NCBI GenBank assembly: GCA_033439765.1 | Contig: JAULSN010000009.1 | Coordinates: 1,116,001-1,180,000 of the forward strand | Source: Lasiosphaeria ovina | Lineage: Eukaryota; Ascomycota; Sordariomycetes; Sordariales; Lasiosphaeriaceae | Reading direction: 5' to 3' | Length of the DNA: 64,000 nucleotides | Shown here: piece by piece, positions 60,405 to 64,000 of the stretch | Position numbering within the stretch: position 1 is the first letter of the stretch | Layout of the letters: the number at the start of each line of letters is the position of its first letter | Made by a program: the position numbers and the translations under genes | The notes under the pieces: model-generated | Databases searched by the model: none | Told to the model about the DNA's origin: nothing | The model's input: the letters and a program-made list of their open reading frames with translations, nothing else

Positions 60405-60560
60405 GCTCCTTCAGCGGCTTCGGTTGCTTCTGTTGCTTGTGCTGCTTCTGTTCCTTCTGCTGCATCCATGGCTTCAGTGGCTTCAGTTGCTTCAGTTGCT
60501 CCAGTTTCTCCAGTTGCCCCGGCTCCCCCAGTTGCTTCAGTCACTTCAGTCACTTCAGCG
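60405..60560 (+). repeat. GCTTCAGTT/GCTTCTGTT minisatellite
   Basis: Irregular 9- to 15-bp units that read ASVASV or APVAPV in one frame. Confidence 0.8.
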
Positions 60561-60569
60561 CCCCAACTC

Positions 60570-60707
60570 TCGAAAAGCCAGCCCACTACCGACCAAAAGC
60601 AAAGGCGAACACGGAGAAGAAGATGAGAAGGGCGGCTTGCTTAACAGTAGAGCTGGCACGCACACACATATAGGCAGGGTAGGCCAGGGCACGAAGAGAG
60701 AATAAGG

Positions 60708-60746
<39 letters not shown>

Positions 60747-60760
60747 GCCTACTACCTGGA
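60570..60760 (+). repeat. R1 dispersed repeat, distal part
   Basis: taccgaccaaaagcaaaggc, acacggagaagaag, cacacacatataggcaggg, gcacgaagagagaataagg and a (GA)n run (60709-60742), ending ctacctggactttcg. Confidence 0.75.
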
Positions 60761-61034
60761 CTTTCGTTACCCAGCGTACCCAGCAGTTCTTTGAGCGCTC
60801 TAGCTTCTTCGATTACTTTGCTCTACTCCCTGCTGCGCAGACTACTAGCGTGGCTGGCTGCCGTATAACAATTAATTACCGGGCCGGCGGAGAAGGAGCT
60901 AATATATTCCACTTTTACCTCACAGCTTCGATGGGATTATTCTTATCGGCTTACGAATTTTCCCGAAATAGCTTCCCCCCGTTACTTCAACCATCTTTCG
61001 TTAGTAGTCTCTTAAATTAGTTAAATACTAATTA
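60761..61034. other. No gene seen
   Basis: Nothing recognisable. Confidence 0.4.
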
Positions 61035-61405
61035 AGGGCTGAGAGGCTGGGCAATAGGAGGGGGGGGTTATTTACACCCTTGCCTAATATAATCTAGTGT
61101 AATTTTCCTTTTTTTTTTCCCTTCTCTTTCCTTCGCTTACCCGCCTCGTATAAGGTGGACCGCCCGCCCACCCTCTCTCTGATTAGAGGCCGGCATAGCT
61201 CCTTGCCTTCTCAGAGTTCTTAAAAATTACGTCTTTTCTTACTATGAATTGAGATGCCCAGGCCAGTTTGCACGCAGTAGTGCCCCTTTTTTTATTGTTT
61301 TGACCTTCTTGAGAGGGAACCTTGCGCTTGCGTCCTCTAAGGCTCGCCCTGCTTTTGCTGTTGTTTTTGCTAAGTTGTGGTGCCCTTCCACCGCTTCAGT
61401 AGTTG
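61035..61405 (-). repeat. R2 dispersed repeat, copy 3 (inverted)
   Basis: Reverse complement starts agcggtggaagggcaccaca and ends attgcccagcctctcag. Shares all internal R2 blocks (gcacgcagtagtgcccctt; tactatgaattgagat; cgcctcgtataaggtgga; acccttgcctaatataatc). Confidence 0.8.
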
Positions 61406-61894
61406 CTAGCGTCGGTATATCTGCTGATTCCCTCTCTGTCTCTCTCTCACTATGCCGTAAGGGCTTATACTTAGACCGCCCTCTTAGAACGCGAACCGGC
61501 CCTACTTACTTCCTTTGCTTCTCGATGATGGGATACCGAGATGCGATGGGTTGGTCTACCAAGGAGTCTCGGCCCTAGTTATTGGTGGTACCTTATCGCG
61601 CGACAGACCTAAAGCCGCTCGTCTTATAGAGTGATGACGAGATATGGAGGGTCCTAGGACGTTACGGCTCGACCTCGAGGATTCTCGCAGAGGGAGGTAA
61701 TAGCTTTTTCAACCCCTATTTCAGAATCCTCTCACTTCCAAAACATGTATACGAGGCAAATTGCAAGGTGGTACGGCATATCTCCATCTCTATGTCGAGA
61801 TCTATGGCTGAAGGGCTGGGGGTGACGTTCTTGCCGACTGGCGATGAGGAAGCAACGCGCGTAGTGGGCGAGGCGGCGTTTGCTAGAAGTGCAC
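61406..61894. other. Shared scrap, no gene
   Basis: agagggaggtaatagctttt at 61690 and cccctatttcagaatcc match 35315-35350. Confidence 0.45.
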
Positions 61895-62260
61895 ATATAC
61901 GAACAGACAGATAGGGCACGAAGAGAGAATAAAGGAAAGAGAGTTGGAGAAGCCTGCCTACCTCCTACCTTACTTTACTACCTTATAACTGCCTTGTACA
62001 CATGGTTTCCTACCAACCCAGTATGTGTGTATGAGAGAGAAAAGCAAAGTCCCCCCCATTATATATCCTGCCCTTTGTCTTGTCCTTATATCCGGTTCCG
62101 TGCCCGTCCGTCATTGAGTAAAAGCCGACCAAAAAGCATTCTCGCTAGGCCAATACGGAGAAGAAACCCTTCTTCTTTTGTTAGAAAAGAACGACTTCGA
62201 GCGCAGCGAGCAGCTCCCCGCAGGCGCCCCCGGAGGGCAGCCAGAGGTAAAGACAAAAAG
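61895..62260 (+). repeat. R1 dispersed repeat, most complete copy
   Basis: Contains in order: gggcacgaagagagaataaa, ttggagaagcctgcctacc, ccttgtacacatggtttcc, tatgtgtgtatgagagagaa, cctgccctttgtcttgtcc, cgtgcccgtccgtcattgag, gccgaccaaaaagca, cggagaagaaacccttctt, gagcgcagcgagcagctcc. Confidence 0.8.
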
Positions 62261-62375
62261 AAGAACAAAAATATATAACGTGTGTGATAAGCGAGATGAA
62301 CAGACAAGCGAGTTGAACACTTTTGACGCGACGCGCCTCCTCTCCACAAAACACCAAATTCCTCAACAACCTCAA

Positions 62376-63084
62376 ATGTCTCTTCCTTCATACGAAGCTA
62401 GGGTGAATTTGGCCCTCAGGGCTATTCAAAACAACCCAAAACTCAGTATTCGAACTATAGTAACAATATATTAAGTCACGGTAAATACTATACGCAACCG
62501 ACGCGACGGCAAACCTATACGACGTAATACTCTAGCCAATTCGCGTAAGCTTACGGATTTGGAAGAGAAAACGATTATTCAGTATATTATTAAGCTATAT
62601 ACGCGCGTATTTCATCCCCGGCTTTTGTACGTAGAAGATATGGCTAATCGATTACTACGCGAACGCGACGCGCCCTCTATCGGTATACGCTAGGCTTATA
62701 ACTTCGTCAAACGCTAGCTAGAACTTCGGACGCGTTTTACGCGTAAATACGACTACTAGAGGGCCAAATACGAAGATCCAAAAGTTATTCGCGAGTGGTT
62801 TACGCTTATATATAATACGAAGGCTAAGTACGGTATCCTTAACGAAGATTCGTATAATTTCGACGAGACCGGCTTTATAATAGGTATTATTATCCCCGTT
62901 ATAGTAGTTACTACCTCTAATAGCCGTAGTAGGGCTAAGTAAGCCTAGCCTAGTAATTAAGAGTAGGTTATAGTTATCTAAGGAGTAAATACTCTAGGCT
63001 AGACTATCCTACTATTTATTATCTTAATTAAGTAATATTACTTTATTAACTAGTATTAAGAGTATAACCTTCCGGGTACCTAGC
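62376..63084 (+). pseudogene. Fot1/pogo transposase, RIP-damaged and truncated by an LTR
   Basis: ATG 62376 starts MSLPSYEARVNLALRAIQ then NNPKLSIRTIVTIY and TAA. The frame can be followed through stops: RKLTDLEEKTIIQYIIKLY, HPRLLYVEDMANRLLRERD, NFVKR*LELRTRFTRKYDY, REWFTLIYNTKAKYGILNE, DSYNFDETGFIIGII. These are the psq-type HTH, the CENP-B-type HTH and the block with the first catalytic Asp (NFDETGF). The first 90 bp are unaffected; after about 62465 CA and TG vanish. At 63084 the frame (EYNLPGT) ends at the LTR. The other two catalytic Asp lie beyond and are not in the window. Confidence 0.85.
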
Positions 63085-63393
63085 TGTTGGAATGACAAGG
63101 TCATTCATAATAGTCACTATAGTAAGCGTTGCGAAAGGGTGGTTGGGAGATTGGTGGTATGTTCATTTATCTCTGTTCTGTTCTATTCCTTAGGGTTACA
63201 GGGTGCTTGGTGGTTTTGGGGGAGTGGGCTGTCCACAGGGTGGATGGTCCGTGCACACTAAGGTCACGTGCTAGGGCAGGTGACCCGTGTGTCCGGGCCA
63301 GGCCCACTATTCTTCCTGACTGACCAATCAGGGCTATGCGGCCCGCCGAGCCGCCTCAGCCTCCGTAACTCTGATTGATCGGTTATTCCTACA
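63085..63393 (-). repeat. 3' LTR of the Copia element (minus orientation)
   Basis: Plus-strand TGTTGGAATGACAAGG to GGTTATTCCTACA; near-identical in reverse to 16457-16766. On the minus strand it is preceded by a purine-rich stretch (ggggaggaagaaaag, complement of 63403-63417) that may be the polypurine tract. Confidence 0.92.
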
Positions 63394-63427
63394 CTGGCAG
63401 TCTTTTCTTCCTCCCCAAGTGTTGATC

Positions 63428-64000
63428 CTACTCGCTGTGGTCCTTCTTGTTCCGCTTCACGGAAGCCTGAATCCTGACCGTCAACGTGTTATTATCAATA
63501 AGGGCCTGTAGGGCCATATTGGGTAATGACTTCGTCATCGCATCGGCCGGGTTGTCATTTCCGTTGATCCATCGGACTTCGAAGATCTCCTGCTTCTCGT
63601 ATGACTACCTCATGCTCATAATGTCGATCATAAGCCGCTTTTCCTTCGTTGTGCCTAGTTTGACTAAGCATTCGTAGAGCGAGAAAGAGTCGGTGCATAC
63701 GATCATCGGGATATTTGGGATGCCTAGCTTGGCCAGGATCATGTTGATCGTTGCGTTGAAACAAATGCCTATATTAACGCCGTTGGCCATAGCGTAGATC
63801 TCTGAGGCTAGGATGCTTCGTATAATCCGCTTGCATTTGGTAGATGACCAATGGATCAGGTTCCCTATCATGATGAAGCTTCCTTCATCCATCTCTTCGT
63901 TCGCTAGGAAGATCACGTATCCGATTTGTGAGCTCAGGTCCTTGTTGTTAGCGAATGACGCGTCTACGTAGACAAACAGCCTAGCCGTAGGTAGGTCGAG
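63428..64000 (-). pseudogene. Copia RNase H end, one nonsense codon
   Basis: Minus frame from the window edge: TARLFVYVDASFANNKDLS, QIGYVIFLANEEMDEG, SSTKCKRIIRSILASEIYA, IVCTDSFSLYECLVKLGTT, KEKRLMIDIMSMR, TAG at 63605-63607, SYEKQEIFEVRWINGNDNP, ADAMTKSLPNMALQAL, stop at 63428-63430. YVDASxA holds the first catalytic Asp, SEIYA the Glu, CTDSxSL the next Asp of RNase H, and ADAMTKSL is the Copia end motif. The TAG replaces a usual CAG (MRQSYE), one C-to-T change. Otherwise intact, so young relative to the RIP-damaged elements. Confidence 0.9.

Larger units (their letters stand above)
63085..64000 (-). mobile_element. Ty1/Copia element, 3' end, continuing past the right edge
   Basis: A 309-bp LTR at the left end and RNase H coding on the minus strand next to it. 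The element inserted into the Fot1 transposase. Its 5' LTR and second target duplication are outside the window. The LTR family also occurs as a solo LTR at 16457. Confidence 0.9.

Noticed and set aside
60281..60586. Minus frame rich in TEATEA repeats
   Set aside because: Reverse reading of the GCTTCAGTT minisatellite.

Overview
The window looks like a filamentous ascomycete (Pezizomycotina, most likely a Sordariomycete) and is a gene-poor, repeat-rich accessory region. Evidence: short GT-AG introns with CTAAC-like branch points, Fot1/pogo, Hop-type Mutator and Ty1/Copia elements, Zn2Cys6, GMC, short-chain dehydrogenase and fungal aminoglycoside-phosphotransferase-like families, and a 6 kb tract almost free of CpA and TpG, the mark of repeat-induced point mutation (RIP). 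No rRNA, convincing tRNA, CRISPR or bacterial operon structure is visible.

Layout. 0-3.2 kb: low-information DNA with gene-family scraps. 3.2-9.6 kb: a complete 6.4 kb Copia retrotransposon with 134-bp LTRs and a 5-bp target duplication, destroyed by RIP and later invaded inside its reverse transcriptase by a 746-bp solo LTR of another family. 11-17 kb: dispersed repeats (called R1 and R2 here), a TIR MITE, a hAT-like MITE, a third solo LTR and one small gene at 13.76 kb. 17-32 kb: a graveyard of broken host-type genes (TPR, Zn2Cys6 regulator, APH-like kinase, Cys-rich protein), one intact-looking membrane/coiled-coil gene (20.5 kb), and modules of a mosaic repeated gene family. 33-40 kb: pogo, Hop and Tc1/mariner transposase remains, a solo LTR, and an unrecognised multi-segment gene (37-39.2 kb). 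41-49.5 kb: remains of what may have been a secondary-metabolism cluster (three SDR scraps, an ABC transporter half-domain, a GMC oxidoreductase with surviving introns). 49.7-59 kb: a minisatellite, a two-exon intact gene with a GC-AG intron (50.9 kb), the fullest copy of the mosaic family (53.1-54.8 kb), a second copy of the 36.5 kb solo-LTR family, and a captured piece of a HECT ubiquitin ligase. 60-64 kb: R1 and R2 copies, a RIP-damaged Fot1 transposase cut by a Copia element that runs off the right edge.

The few plausible live genes (13755, 20485, 50928, 53948) share features: low-complexity or repeat-built proteins, no recognisable enzyme domain, and repeats or mobile elements close to their promoters. 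Almost everything recognisable as an enzyme is broken. The genes therefore do not form a pathway; the common theme is insertion, RIP-like decay, fragment capture and repeat expansion. Calls rest on reading the sequence by eye; no alignment or database search was run, and family names given for degenerate stretches are recognitions from short motifs.
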